NCBI GenBank assembly: GCA_016839635.1
Contig: JAEOTV010000305.1
Coordinates: forward strand, 1-10,282
Length of the DNA: 10,282 nucleotides
DNA from: Promethearchaeota archaeon
Lineage (GTDB): Archaea > Asgardarchaeota > Lokiarchaeia > Sigynarchaeales > SOKP01
Direction: 5' to 3'
Shown here: positions 1 to 9,771 of the stretch, in pieces
Layout: each line of letters begins with the position of its first letter
Numbering within the stretch: position 1 is the first letter of the stretch
Program-made: the position numbers and the translations under genes
Notes under the pieces: generated by a model
Seen by the model: only the letters and a program-made list of their open reading frames with translations
What the model was told of the DNA's origin: nothing
The model's database searches: none

Positions 1-379
1 AATGTAAATGTTCAATACTACCTCCTGCATCTCTCCCTTGGTTTATGCCAATGTTATAACCTTTTGGATGGTATAAATCATTAATTAATAATTGTAAGCC
101 TTGAATAGTACGACATATATGGAGAAGTTCGGATCGGGTAAGTTCGAGGAATTCCGTTTTATGTTTTGAGGTAGCAACCATAAGATGACCGGGATTATAA
201 GGATAAAGGTTTAACACTACAAAACAAATGTCATCCTCATAAATTTTTAGGGATGTAACTTTATCATCATTATCCTTCACCGCACATAGAATGCATTCCA
301 CATTCGGTCTTGCTTTTCCTTGAACATAATCAAATTTTCCGAGTGCTTGTAGCCATTTTTTATAAATTCTTCTCACCAT
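1..379 (-). CDS. HIT family hydrolase/transferase (3' end cut by window edge)
   Basis: This is the N-terminal 126 residues of a histidine-triad (HIT) protein, read from an ATG at 379 and still open at base 1. Visible features are a CILC pair (29-32), which in related proteins helps bind zinc, then NPGHLMV (62-68), GYNIGIN (107-113) and the start of the active-site region, AGGSIEHLH (118-126). The rest of the HxHxH catalytic triad lies outside the window. This arrangement resembles the Ap4A phosphorylase/Fhit-like branch, about 160 residues long, which cleaves or transfers nucleoside monophosphates from dinucleoside polyphosphates and similar compounds in the cytoplasm. The start lies 17 bases after the stop of the DUF2299-like gene, so the two are probably cotranscribed. 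No Shine-Dalgarno is seen. The family call is firm; the exact substrate cannot be told. Confidence 0.9.
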   Translation of the reverse strand, partial: MVRRIYKKWLQALGKFDYVQGKARPNVECILCAVKDNDDKVTSLKIYEDDICFVVLNLYPYNPGHLMVATSKHKTEFLELTRSELLHICRTIQGLQLLINDLYHPKGYNIGINQGRDAGGSIEHLH

Positions 380-396
380 TTGATTTAGAGTTGTGA

Positions 397-945
397 TTAT
401 GAATAGAGAGAGAAGTTAGAGTCTGAGTCAAATTCTTTAGATTTTAACAAGTCTTCTGGTTTTATTTTACCTGCACAATACTCTGATAATATAATGTTAC
501 TGTAAGCCGCACAGTTAAAGACCTTTCGAACTGCGTTGAAAAAAGAATTCTTAGAAAATTTTTCATCATCATCAAGAAAATATTGATCTATTATTTCAAA
601 CCTATTACTTTTTATATCAATTCGAAAAAATACATCTCTTAAAAGAAATGATTTTCTTAATTCCATGTAAAAATTCATTTTTTTATTTTTCTCTAAGGAA
701 TCTAAAGCTATTACATGTGGATCTGAAATTTGAATGCCTAAGCTCACAATAATCAAGTTTTTATTTTTAGGTCGAAACACTACCATATTCCTACCAACTT
801 GTCGTCCTAATGGATCTTTTCCAGGAGGAAATATGAATTGAAATCCAAAATCTACTTTAGGATCTGATATTTTTTCTCGTAATAACCCCTCATCCAATAA
901 GTAATCTTGGATTAAATCTTTGATTTTATTCTCTTTGTTTGACAT
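397..945 (-). CDS. DUF2299-like protein of unknown function
   Basis: A 182-residue soluble protein without signal peptide or membrane segments. The opening (IKDLIQDYLLDEGLLREK, residues 8-25), the DFGFQFIFPPG strand (32-42), the VVFRPKNKNLIIVSLGIQIS block (55-74) and the later ELRKSFLLRDVFFRI segment (95-109) match my memory of DUF2299, a small mainly archaeal family with an alpha/beta fold of unknown role. The last 25 residues are polar and probably disordered. The gene is followed after 17 bases by the HIT gene, suggesting a bicistronic unit, which may hint at a link to nucleotide turnover, though that is inference. An A/T-rich box near 976-984 on the minus strand could be its TATA element. 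The family assignment is from recall of the pattern and could be tested by a profile search. Confidence 0.75.
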   Translation of the reverse strand: MSNKENKIKDLIQDYLLDEGLLREKISDPKVDFGFQFIFPPGKDPLGRQVGRNMVVFRPKNKNLIIVSLGIQISDPHVIALDSLEKNKKMNFYMELRKSFLLRDVFFRIDIKSNRFEIIDQYFLDDDEKFSKNSFFNAVRKVFNCAAYSNIILSEYCAGKIKPEDLLKSKEFDSDSNFSLYS

Positions 946-1042
946 AATAATTCAGTAAGGATAAGTATGAAGTGAATTTTAAATTTTTTTCCAAGGAAAT
1001 ATATTTTTCTGGTTTTATCAAGTTATATGAAACTGGTAAAAA

Positions 1043-1396
1043 TTAATATTTTCCTCGCGGACGGGATTGAGGTTCAATTCCCGCGGATTTTAGTACGTTT
1101 ATATTACTTTCTAAATCTTCTTGAGGAGTACAATAAATCACTTGAAGAGATTCAATATCTATGTAGATCTTACCAACAATACCTAACCCCATTAGTTGGT
1201 TATCCTTATCAACAAAAGTATGATCTATATTCATTTTAATAGCTTGTTTACCTCCTTCAAGTTCTACTAAAGAGGGCTGACAGGCAGTAAAACCAGGTCC
1301 TCGGTTTTGAAGCAAATAATTCATTAAAGCGAAATCTAATTCATCATTGATTTCACCTTGCTCTTGAATGATTTTAATTATACTTGGATCTTCCAT
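1043..1396 (-). CDS. Conserved-looking small protein, unrecognised
   Basis: A 117-residue, soluble, acidic protein that I do not recognise. The N-terminal third (1-32) is predicted helical. A central part (GPGFTACQPSLVELEGGKQ, 33-51) leads into alternating beta strands ending in VGKIYIDIESLQVIYCTP (74-91), a strand-turn-strand that looks like a small alpha/beta domain. A final helix (92-106) is followed by a proline/arginine-rich tail, GIEPQSRPRGKY, at the very C-terminus. Two cysteines (39, 89) are too few for an obvious metal site. The ATG at 1396 is the only good start. It is coding because the frame is open with normal composition, and because the plus-strand frame over the same bases encodes nothing recognisable. 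It has its own upstream gap of 173 bases and a 97-base gap after it, so it is probably monocistronic. Confidence 0.7.
   Translation of the reverse strand: MEDPSIIKIIQEQGEINDELDFALMNYLLQNRGPGFTACQPSLVELEGGKQAIKMNIDHTFVDKDNQLMGLGIVGKIYIDIESLQVIYCTPQEDLESNINVLKSAGIEPQSRPRGKY
1056..1086 (-). repeat. GC-rich hairpin in the 3' end of the 117-residue gene
   Basis: Bases 1062-1070 (CGGGATTGA) pair with 1074-1083 (TCAATTCCCG) around a 3-base loop with a single bulge. Further GC sequence flanks the stem on both sides (CGCGG at 1056, CGG at 1084). On the coding (minus) strand the stem is followed about ten bases later by a short run of five T just after the stop codon. It could act as a terminator or RNA-stabilising structure. 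It may equally be a by-product of the codons for the Gly-Ile-Glu-Pro-Gln-Ser-Arg-Pro-Arg tail. Confidence 0.45.
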
Positions 1397-1469
1397 CTCA
1401 ATAAAATATCTGTTATTTAGATTAAAATGAGTTGAACTAGTTTTTATTTTTTTGGTTAATAATTTAATT

Positions 1470-1544
1470 AAAAAAAAATATAGGAAAAAGATTTAATTAA
1501 GATAAGTAAGCCTCGTGCAAGAAAATAGTATTAATCTTTTCCTA
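1470..1544 (-). terminator. Inverted repeat with T-tract downstream of the DUF211 gene
   Basis: The right arm (1530-1544, ATTAATCTTTTCCTA) is nearly complementary to the left arm (1481-1497, TAGGAAAAAGATTTAAT), with two single-base bulges. Read on the minus strand, the stem is followed by TA and then nine T (1478-1470). It starts 26 bases past the stop of the DUF211 gene, where a terminator is expected. The loop of about 32 bases carries the only GC-richer stretch of this spacer (CCTCGTGCAAG, 1511-1521). The loop is large for a simple intrinsic terminator, but archaeal termination needs mainly the T-run. Confidence 0.5.
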
Positions 1545-1569
1545 TTTGATAATTTGGCAGATTTAAGCT

Positions 1570-1824
1570 TTAATCTTTCTCTTCAACAATAACCTCGTCA
1601 ACAGAGTGCAGTGCACAGTTCATTGTTTCTAAAATTTCTATAATTTCATCAAGGGAAACATTGATCCCTTCAATATTCACATGTAAAGAAGCTGTTTTTT
1701 GATCTAATTCATCGACTTTAATGCGAACTTTTGTAACCCCATTAATTTCCATTAAGGTGCGAGCTACTAAGTCAACTCCTGGCTGATGTGGTTTTAAAAT
1801 GTCTAGATAATATTCTACTTTCAT
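1570..1824 (-). CDS. DUF211 family protein
   Basis: An 84-residue protein matching the archaeal DUF211 family over its full length. It has an N-terminal strand with LDILKPHQPG (8-17), a helix, a strand reading GVTKVRIKVDELDQKT (29-44), the strand ASLHVNIEG (45-53), a second helix (57-68) and the terminal strand with HSVDEVIV (73-80). The pattern beta-alpha-beta-beta-alpha-beta is that of a ferredoxin-like fold. Family members of known structure form ring-like oligomers, but no biochemical role is settled. No signal peptide, metal motif or catalytic residue is apparent. The ATG at 1824 gives the usual family start. The gaps on both sides and the terminator-like repeat downstream suggest a single-gene transcript. 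It supports an archaeal source. Confidence 0.9.
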   Translation of the reverse strand: MKVEYYLDILKPHQPGVDLVARTLMEINGVTKVRIKVDELDQKTASLHVNIEGINVSLDEIIEILETMNCALHSVDEVIVEEKD

Positions 1825-1918
1825 TATTTCAATTTAAACCTTAGAATGTAATTATTCAATAATAGTTTAGTAGATACTTTATAATTTCATTTGTTAATTT
1901 ATAAAAGTTTCTCAAGTA

Positions 1919-2611
1919 TCAATTTCTCAGTTTTTCAATTTCTTCTATCAGTTTTAATGGTATTTCATTTTCTTTAATAATTTTATTTGCTTTTTGTAAG
2001 TTTTCAACTTTAGCTATCTTAGTAAGAAGCCCTATAGAATAAGCGCCAACATTGATTGCAGCTTCAATATCACGAGCATTATCTCCAATTACTAAGATTT
2101 CATCAGATTTAACGTTTAATTGTTTACAGATTTGAATTAAATGATCAGGATGTGGTTTTAGATTTGCAACATTATCTCTACCTAGAATAATATTGAAATA
2201 ATGTATTAAATTCACTGTTTTAAGAGATATTTCGGTATTCTTTTTAGTATTAAATGTAAAAATTGCTTGTTTTAGATTTTTGTTTTTCGCATATTCTAAT
2301 ACTTGATCTATTCCATTAATCATTGTAGCATCTATAGCAGCTTCAAATTCTATTTGATTTATCTCATTATCAACTTCTTTTATTATTTCATCTATTTTAT
2401 CGATAGAAAATCCTTGTTTTTCAAAAAAATCTCTAGCATATTTCATGTTTTCTAAAATAGAAATATTAATAGTAAGAAGGCTTTTAGGAACTCCGTAATT
2501 TTTTAAGATTTTTATAGCAGTTCTTCGCGCTCTTAAATAATCAATTTTAAATTGCACAATTGTGCCATCTAAATCCCAAACAATTGCTTTAATAGGTTTT
2601 TTTTTCTGCAT
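1919..2611 (-). CDS. HAD superfamily hydrolase, phosphoglycolate phosphatase-like
   Basis: A 230-residue haloacid dehalogenase-type phosphatase. Motif I is WDLDGT (12-17), giving the nucleophile D13 and acid/base D15. Motif II is the strand AIFTFNT (116-122), with T119 or T122 as the phosphate-binding hydroxyl. Motif III is K152 in LKPHPD, and motif IV is GDNARD (176-181), with D177 and D181 for magnesium. A helical cap (about 21-95) sits between motifs I and II, the C1-cap layout of phosphoglycolate phosphatase and beta-phosphoglucomutase-like enzymes. The substrate is probably a small phosphate ester and cannot be fixed from sequence. Its ATG follows the thpR stop codon with no base between, so translation is probably coupled. 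It is the last gene of the dehydrogenase-thpR-HAD cluster. Confidence 0.9.
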   Translation of the reverse strand: MQKKKPIKAIVWDLDGTIVQFKIDYLRARRTAIKILKNYGVPKSLLTINISILENMKYARDFFEKQGFSIDKIDEIIKEVDNEINQIEFEAAIDATMINGIDQVLEYAKNKNLKQAIFTFNTKKNTEISLKTVNLIHYFNIILGRDNVANLKPHPDHLIQICKQLNVKSDEILVIGDNARDIEAAINVGAYSIGLLTKIAKVENLQKANKIIKENEIPLKLIEEIEKLRN

Positions 2612-3184
2612 CTAATATACCAAGTCAGAATAGATTGGTCCTGCTGGTGTTAATTGAGATTTTTTCAGTTTTACCTGATAAATATTAAAATCTCCAAACT
2701 CCAAATCTTTATTTTCATTAATTAAATTCTTAAGTGTGTCAAAAGTTTTATAATTTATTTTATCTTTTTTAAGTCTTCCAATAGTTAAATGAGGTTTGAA
2801 CTTAGTTCTTTTATCGCGTTCTATTTTTAATTTGTTAAATAGGAGATCTTCTATAGAATCTTTAACATTTTGTAAGAATTGGATGTTACCTATAATTTTT
2901 ATCCATAAAACTGAAAACTTATTAAACTGACCAACACCTTTCAAAAGGTAATTTAATTTTTTCCCTTGAAAGAGTTTTTCATTAATCTCATTTTGTAAAA
3001 TCGCATAAATCTTAGGTGCCAAAGATTCAGGGATATTTCCTAAAAACTTCAATGTAATATGAAGGTTTTTTGGTTCTACTATCTTAATCTTTGGTTGATT
3101 TAACTTTAATCTCTGAGAAAATGAGTTGATATTCTCAATAGTCTCTTTATCTTTTAATTCTATTGCTATAAATGTTCTTATCAT
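2612..3184 (-). CDS. thpR: RNA 2',3'-cyclic phosphodiesterase (2'-5' RNA ligase family)
   Basis: A 190-residue member of the 2H phosphoesterase superfamily. The two catalytic HxTx motifs are HITL (42-45) and HLTI (132-135), in the normal order and spacing. The opening RTFIAIEL and the PKNLHITLKFLG block are typical of ThpR, which opens 2',3'-cyclic phosphates on RNA ends and can reversibly join tRNA halves through 2'-5' bonds in vitro. I chose the ATG at 3184 rather than an upstream TTG at 3196. The ATG overlaps the dehydrogenase stop as ATGA, a classic coupling arrangement, it follows a purine-rich GGGGAAAG, and it gives the usual MxRxFIAIEL start. Downstream the HAD gene abuts directly. The protein is cytoplasmic. 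The link to its neighbours is transcriptional; a functional link is not evident. Confidence 0.92.
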   Translation of the reverse strand: MIRTFIAIELKDKETIENINSFSQRLKLNQPKIKIVEPKNLHITLKFLGNIPESLAPKIYAILQNEINEKLFQGKKLNYLLKGVGQFNKFSVLWIKIIGNIQFLQNVKDSIEDLLFNKLKIERDKRTKFKPHLTIGRLKKDKINYKTFDTLKNLINENKDLEFGDFNIYQVKLKKSQLTPAGPIYSDLVY

Positions 3185-4320
3185 TTCTTTCCCCAATAGT
3201 TATATATTCTCCATTTTTTTTCTGTTAATTGGTTTTTAAGTTCTGGAATAATATGAATTTCATTTAAATCTTTTATAGAAGTAGATTTTATAATTGCAAT
3301 TATATCTTTTAAAAAAAGTATATTCATCTTAGCTCTTGTATTTGCATCGGCTGAGGCATTATGTGGAATTAATATCATTCTTATATTTGGTTGATCAGTC
3401 TTTATCTTTTTTAATCTTGTAAGAGTTTTAGAATCAATAGGTTCTTTAGGAAACACATCAAAAGCGAAATTAATTTGAGTTTCTTTATTTTCTAAAAGAG
3501 TTATTAGAGCTTCTAAATCTAAGACACCTCCCCGCGCTGTATTTATAAGTAAAGAATCCTTTTTCATTAGCTTGAGTAAATCTTTATTTATTAGATTTTC
3601 AGTATATCTGTTTAAAGGCACATGTAGACTAATAATATCTGAATCTCTAAAAACGTCCTTAATACTCTCTCTATATTCAATTTTTGGATACTGTTTCTCA
3701 AAATCTTTTTTTTGGTTTATATCATAATAAAGGATTTTAATATTCCAAGGAGATAATTTTTTTACCACACTTTTTCCAATTTCACCCAATCCGACTATAC
3801 CGAGTGTTTTATCAGTAATTATAGAAGAAAGTGATTGATCTAAATCCCATTTATCATGGGGAGTCCAATTTCCATCCCAAACATAATTATGGAGATCAAG
3901 TAAATTCCTTAAATTAGCCATAATTAGTGCGACAGTATAATCTGCCACCGTCTCATGAAGAACACCCGGAGTATGGGTAATTAAAATGTTATCTTCTTCA
4001 ATTCTATGTATATGATTGTATCCTGTTGTTGAAGTAGAAACAACGAAAATATTAGAATTTTTTAAAACTTCTGAAGATATGATGTGACTTAAGTGGCACC
4101 CTAGAATATCTGGATTAAAATCCGTTATTTCTTTCTTAATTTGTGCCTCGGAAGGGAATCTACCATTAAAAACTTTTACTTCAGCAATTTTTTCTAAAAA
4201 ATACCATAAATCTTTAATTTCTTTACGCAAATTTACCAAGATTTTCTCATTTGAGCCAATTTCCTTATCTGAAAAGACATTCGATGTGAAAAATACTTTT
4301 GGTTTATAAGTCATATGCAT
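3181..4320 (-). CDS. D-isomer-specific 2-hydroxyacid dehydrogenase
   Basis: A 379-residue NAD-dependent dehydrogenase of the D-2-hydroxyacid family. A flavodoxin-like substrate domain (about 7-120) is followed by the Rossmann domain with GLGEIG (177-182). D200 at the end of the next strand favours NAD over NADP. The catalytic residues are all present: R263 in NTARGG, E293 in FDVFPKEP and H320 in IPHNAS. The C-terminal segment returns to the substrate domain. Members reduce glyoxylate, hydroxypyruvate, phosphohydroxypyruvate or other 2-keto acids; the sequence does not decide which. At 379 residues it is longer than the usual 310-340, with an extra N-terminal helix (24-46) and a C-terminal tail of about 30 residues. 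The start may be the ATG at 4320 or the one at 4314. The stop overlaps the thpR start, so this is the first gene of a three-gene operon. Confidence 0.9.
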   Translation of the reverse strand: MHMTYKPKVFFTSNVFSDKEIGSNEKILVNLRKEIKDLWYFLEKIAEVKVFNGRFPSEAQIKKEITDFNPDILGCHLSHIISSEVLKNSNIFVVSTSTTGYNHIHRIEEDNILITHTPGVLHETVADYTVALIMANLRNLLDLHNYVWDGNWTPHDKWDLDQSLSSIITDKTLGIVGLGEIGKSVVKKLSPWNIKILYYDINQKKDFEKQYPKIEYRESIKDVFRDSDIISLHVPLNRYTENLINKDLLKLMKKDSLLINTARGGVLDLEALITLLENKETQINFAFDVFPKEPIDSKTLTRLKKIKTDQPNIRMILIPHNASADANTRAKMNILFLKDIIAIIKSTSIKDLNEIHIIPELKNQLTEKKWRIYNYWGKK

Positions 4321-4409
4321 ATCCCGTATTATTGACCATTTAATTTATTTGATTATTCGATTATTTTTCTATTTTTGTTATTGTCAATATTTATTAAAAT
4401 AAAATTTAA

Positions 4410-4418
4410 TTTATATTT
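4410..4418 (+). promoter_or_regulatory. TATA-like box before the zinc-ribbon gene
   Basis: TTTATATTT is centred about 28 bases before the ATG at 4442, with the A-rich AAAATAAAA just upstream where a BRE would lie. This spacing would place transcription start at or next to the ATG. A GGTGG (4434-4438) three bases before the ATG could act as a short Shine-Dalgarno, matching the archaeal GGAGGTGA consensus in part. Confidence 0.5.
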
Positions 4419-4441
4419 AAGAATGATAATAGTGGTGGAAA

Positions 4442-4588
4442 ATGGCTAAAGTGAAATGTCAACAATGTAAAAAAGAAATTACTGGAGGAGCAAAAATACA
4501 AGAGTTTGATTTAATTGAGCCCACAACTATGCATGTTTTCTGCTCAGAAAAGTGTAAAAACGAGTGGATCAATAAAAAAGACAAATAG
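4442..4588 (+). CDS. 48-residue zinc-ribbon (TRASH-like) microprotein
   Basis: A short protein with C6 and C9 as CxxC near the N-terminus and C34 and C38 as CxxxC in FCSEKCKNEW (33-42), giving a C-x2-C-x24-C-x3-C set. Four cysteines with this FCSxxCxxxF/W signature match small treble-clef/TRASH- or MYM-type zinc fingers, which bind one zinc ion and mediate metal sensing, protein or nucleic acid contact. The C-terminus is lysine-rich. It starts at ATG with a GGTGG upstream and has a good TATA-like box. It lies between the start of the dehydrogenase (divergent) and the stop of the kinase-like gene (convergent, 18 bases apart). The opposite-strand frame here encodes nothing recognisable. Function is unknown; zinc binding is likely. 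Confidence 0.82.
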   Translation: MAKVKCQQCKKEITGGAKIQEFDLIEPTTMHVFCSEKCKNEWINKKDK

Positions 4589-4606
4589 AAAAAGAGGTAC
4601 TTTGTA

Positions 4607-5569
4607 TTATCTTTCAATTTTCCCTGGAAGATAATAATCATATTTTTTTCTCAATAATTTAGTCTTTATAAACCTATCAAATAATCTCATCCTTTGGTAT
4701 AGTACCCAAATAAATTTGTCAGATTTATAATATTTCTCAATTTCTTCTAATGTTAAAGGTTCTATATTAAAACTACTTGCCTCTTCCCTTAAAAAGCTAT
4801 TAACAACCTTTATCAATGAAGGAATTAGCTCTGATTTTTGTTCTTTAAAGAAATTAGCAACAAGATCTATTAGTACCAATCTCCAATCATAATATCTATC
4901 AATGAGGTCCTGGAGAAAAATTAATTTTAAAAGCCCTCTTATGAACGATGGCATACTTCTTGTTAATAATTCGATTTCCATTGCTTCAACTCCATTTTTC
5001 CGATAAAATGGTGGAACTGTATCTATATAAATCAATTGTGAATTCTCATCTATCTTAGGATTATTAGGATTATAATTAGTTACTGCAAAATTTGAAATTT
5101 GGCCATCTAGACCAACATCAAAAGTTTTATTTTCTTCATTAAAACTCCAGACTTTTTTCATTTCCCTTAATGCTTTAAGTACCAAAATTTTAATATCATT
5201 CTTTCCGACTTGATGAATGACTTTATTACCAACGGATTCAGAAGGAATTTTTTCTTGTATTGCATAAAAAATGATTTTTCCCTTATCAGTTTCAAACCAT
5301 TTAATCTCAAGTGGTGGTGTGTTAATTTTTATTTCTTCATTTAGAAACCTATTGTATTCAAGGAAAATGTGTTCATGTTTTTTAGCTTGTTCACGTGTTT
5401 CAAAAACGGGTAACCTTTTGTAAGCATAATTATATTTATCATTAACAATTTCAAAAACCAAAGTAATTTCTCCATAACCAAGAATCTTAATAGGGACTTT
5501 TCCTCCTTCAGGATTAACTGTATCTATTGTTAGTTCCAATTCTTTTAATAAATCAATATTTATGTCCAT
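4607..5569 (-). CDS. Kinase-like fold protein, resembling DUF6206
   Basis: A 320-residue soluble protein with hints of a degenerate protein-kinase/aminoglycoside-phosphotransferase fold. GYGE (31-34) sits where the glycine-rich loop would be, and K51 in YAYKRLP resembles the ATP-binding lysine. DGQISNF (155-161) looks like a catalytic loop with D155 and N160, and D183 in IYIDTVPPF resembles the metal-binding aspartate of DFG. A helical C-terminal half (about 196-310) follows. From recall, this order and the DGQISN...YIDT block match DUF6206, an uncharacterised family; the kinase reading is my inference. The catalytic loop is not canonical (no HxD), so activity is uncertain. No Shine-Dalgarno is seen; an AAATATCTATAG box about 25 bases upstream could give a leaderless transcript. 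It is divergent from lacZ and may share the control region. Confidence 0.65.
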   Translation of the reverse strand: MDINIDLLKELELTIDTVNPEGGKVPIKILGYGEITLVFEIVNDKYNYAYKRLPVFETREQAKKHEHIFLEYNRFLNEEIKINTPPLEIKWFETDKGKIIFYAIQEKIPSESVGNKVIHQVGKNDIKILVLKALREMKKVWSFNEENKTFDVGLDGQISNFAVTNYNPNNPKIDENSQLIYIDTVPPFYRKNGVEAMEIELLTRSMPSFIRGLLKLIFLQDLIDRYYDWRLVLIDLVANFFKEQKSELIPSLIKVVNSFLREEASSFNIEPLTLEEIEKYYKSDKFIWVLYQRMRLFDRFIKTKLLRKKYDYYLPGKIER

Positions 5570-5587
5570 AATAAATCAATTTAGAAA

Positions 5588-8878
<3,291 letters not shown>

Positions 8879-8919
8879 AACTATATATTCAATAAAAACT
8901 AAATAAAAAACAGTTCTAA

Positions 8920-8929
8920 TTTATAAAAT
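8920..8929 (+). promoter_or_regulatory. TATA-like box before the ferredoxin-domain gene
   Basis: TTTATAAAAT is centred about 24 bases before the ATG at 8949, within the 70-base spacer after lacZ. No Shine-Dalgarno precedes the ATG, so a leaderless or very short-leader transcript separate from lacZ is likely. Confidence 0.5.
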
Positions 8930-8948
8930 TTAAAGTTGATAATAGTAA

Positions 8949-9761
8949 ATGGCTCGTCCTTTATGGTTTGTAGCATTGTTAAAAAAAACCTTTCCAAATA
9001 TCAAATTTATTGCAAAATTGACTAATTTCCCCATCTTAGGCAGGATTTTTGATTATTTACTCTTTAGAGGTGATGATATAATATATCTCCCTCAAGATAA
9101 AGTCATTGAGATTAATAAGGAAATGGGAGAATATAATGAATTAGTACTTCCATCTCAGGTACTGGAATACTTCATCAATAAGGCTAAACATCACTGGGTT
9201 ATGAATTTCTGTATATGTAGATCAAGTATGGATTGTAAGGATTATCCTATTGATTTAGGCTGTTTATTCCTTGGAGATGCTGTATTAAATATTAATCCAC
9301 AATTAGGAAGACTAGTTAATAAAGAAGAAGCATTAGATCATTTAAAAAAATGCCGGGATGCAGGGTTAGTACATATGATTGGCAGAAATAAATTAGACGC
9401 TCAATGGCTTGGAGTTAAACCAGGAGAGAAACTTTTGAGTATTTGTAATTGTGATCCTTGTTGTTGTTTATGGCGTGTATCTTCAATTTTAGCCACCAAC
9501 ATAGGATCAAAGATAAAAATAATGCCGGGAGTAAAAATCCAAGTGAATGATAAATGTATTGGATGTGGAACATGTATAAAAGTATGTTTTGTAAATGCTA
9601 TAGATATAGTAAACAATAAAGCTTGTATTAGCAAAGATTGCAGAGGGTGTGGTCGATGTGTTGATATTTGTCCACAAAAAGCAATAGATTTAATAATTGA
9701 AAATGTTAATTACGTAAAAAAATCAATTGAAGAAATTGATAGTATTGTAGATGTGGTTTAA
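8949..9761 (+). CDS. Cysteine-rich iron-sulfur protein with C-terminal 2[4Fe-4S] ferredoxin domain
   Basis: A 270-residue protein with two cysteine-rich parts. The C-terminal ferredoxin domain (about 196-250) has C203, C206, C209, C213 and C231, C234, C237, C241, enough for two [4Fe-4S] clusters; after C213 the usual proline is phenylalanine. The N-terminal part (1-190) holds CICRSSMDC (88-96), C105, C135 and the dense CNCDPCCC (166-173), a set of conserved-looking cysteines that could bind a further metal or cluster. The hydrophobic start (5-40) is amphipathic with basic residues and lacks a clean transmembrane span. I recall this architecture from anaerobic archaea and sulfate reducers, often in several copies per genome, as an uncharacterised electron carrier or redox partner. 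It is downstream of lacZ in the same direction but probably has its own promoter. The acyl-CoA synthetase gene converges 10 bases beyond. Confidence 0.85.
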   Translation: MARPLWFVALLKKTFPNIKFIAKLTNFPILGRIFDYLLFRGDDIIYLPQDKVIEINKEMGEYNELVLPSQVLEYFINKAKHHWVMNFCICRSSMDCKDYPIDLGCLFLGDAVLNINPQLGRLVNKEEALDHLKKCRDAGLVHMIGRNKLDAQWLGVKPGEKLLSICNCDPCCCLWRVSSILATNIGSKIKIMPGVKIQVNDKCIGCGTCIKVCFVNAIDIVNNKACISKDCRGCGRCVDICPQKAIDLIIENVNYVKKSIEEIDSIVDVV

Positions 9762-9771
9762 TATTTTAATA

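Noticed and set aside
1056..1088. tRNA-like 3' end on the plus strand: GAGGTTCAATTCCCGCGG resembles a T-arm and acceptor end
   Set aside because: No D-arm, anticodon arm or matching 5' acceptor strand lies upstream, and the bases encode the C-terminal tail of the minus-strand gene.
3185..3196. Upstream TTG start for thpR
   Set aside because: It would add only MGKE, overlap the dehydrogenase by 16 bases, and ignore the ATGA junction and the usual family start.
4351..4366. Tandem GATTATTC/GATTATTT as an operator in the divergent spacer
   Set aside because: An eight-base A/T-rich repeat is expected by chance in such AT-rich spacer DNA, and no dyad or second copy supports a binding site.
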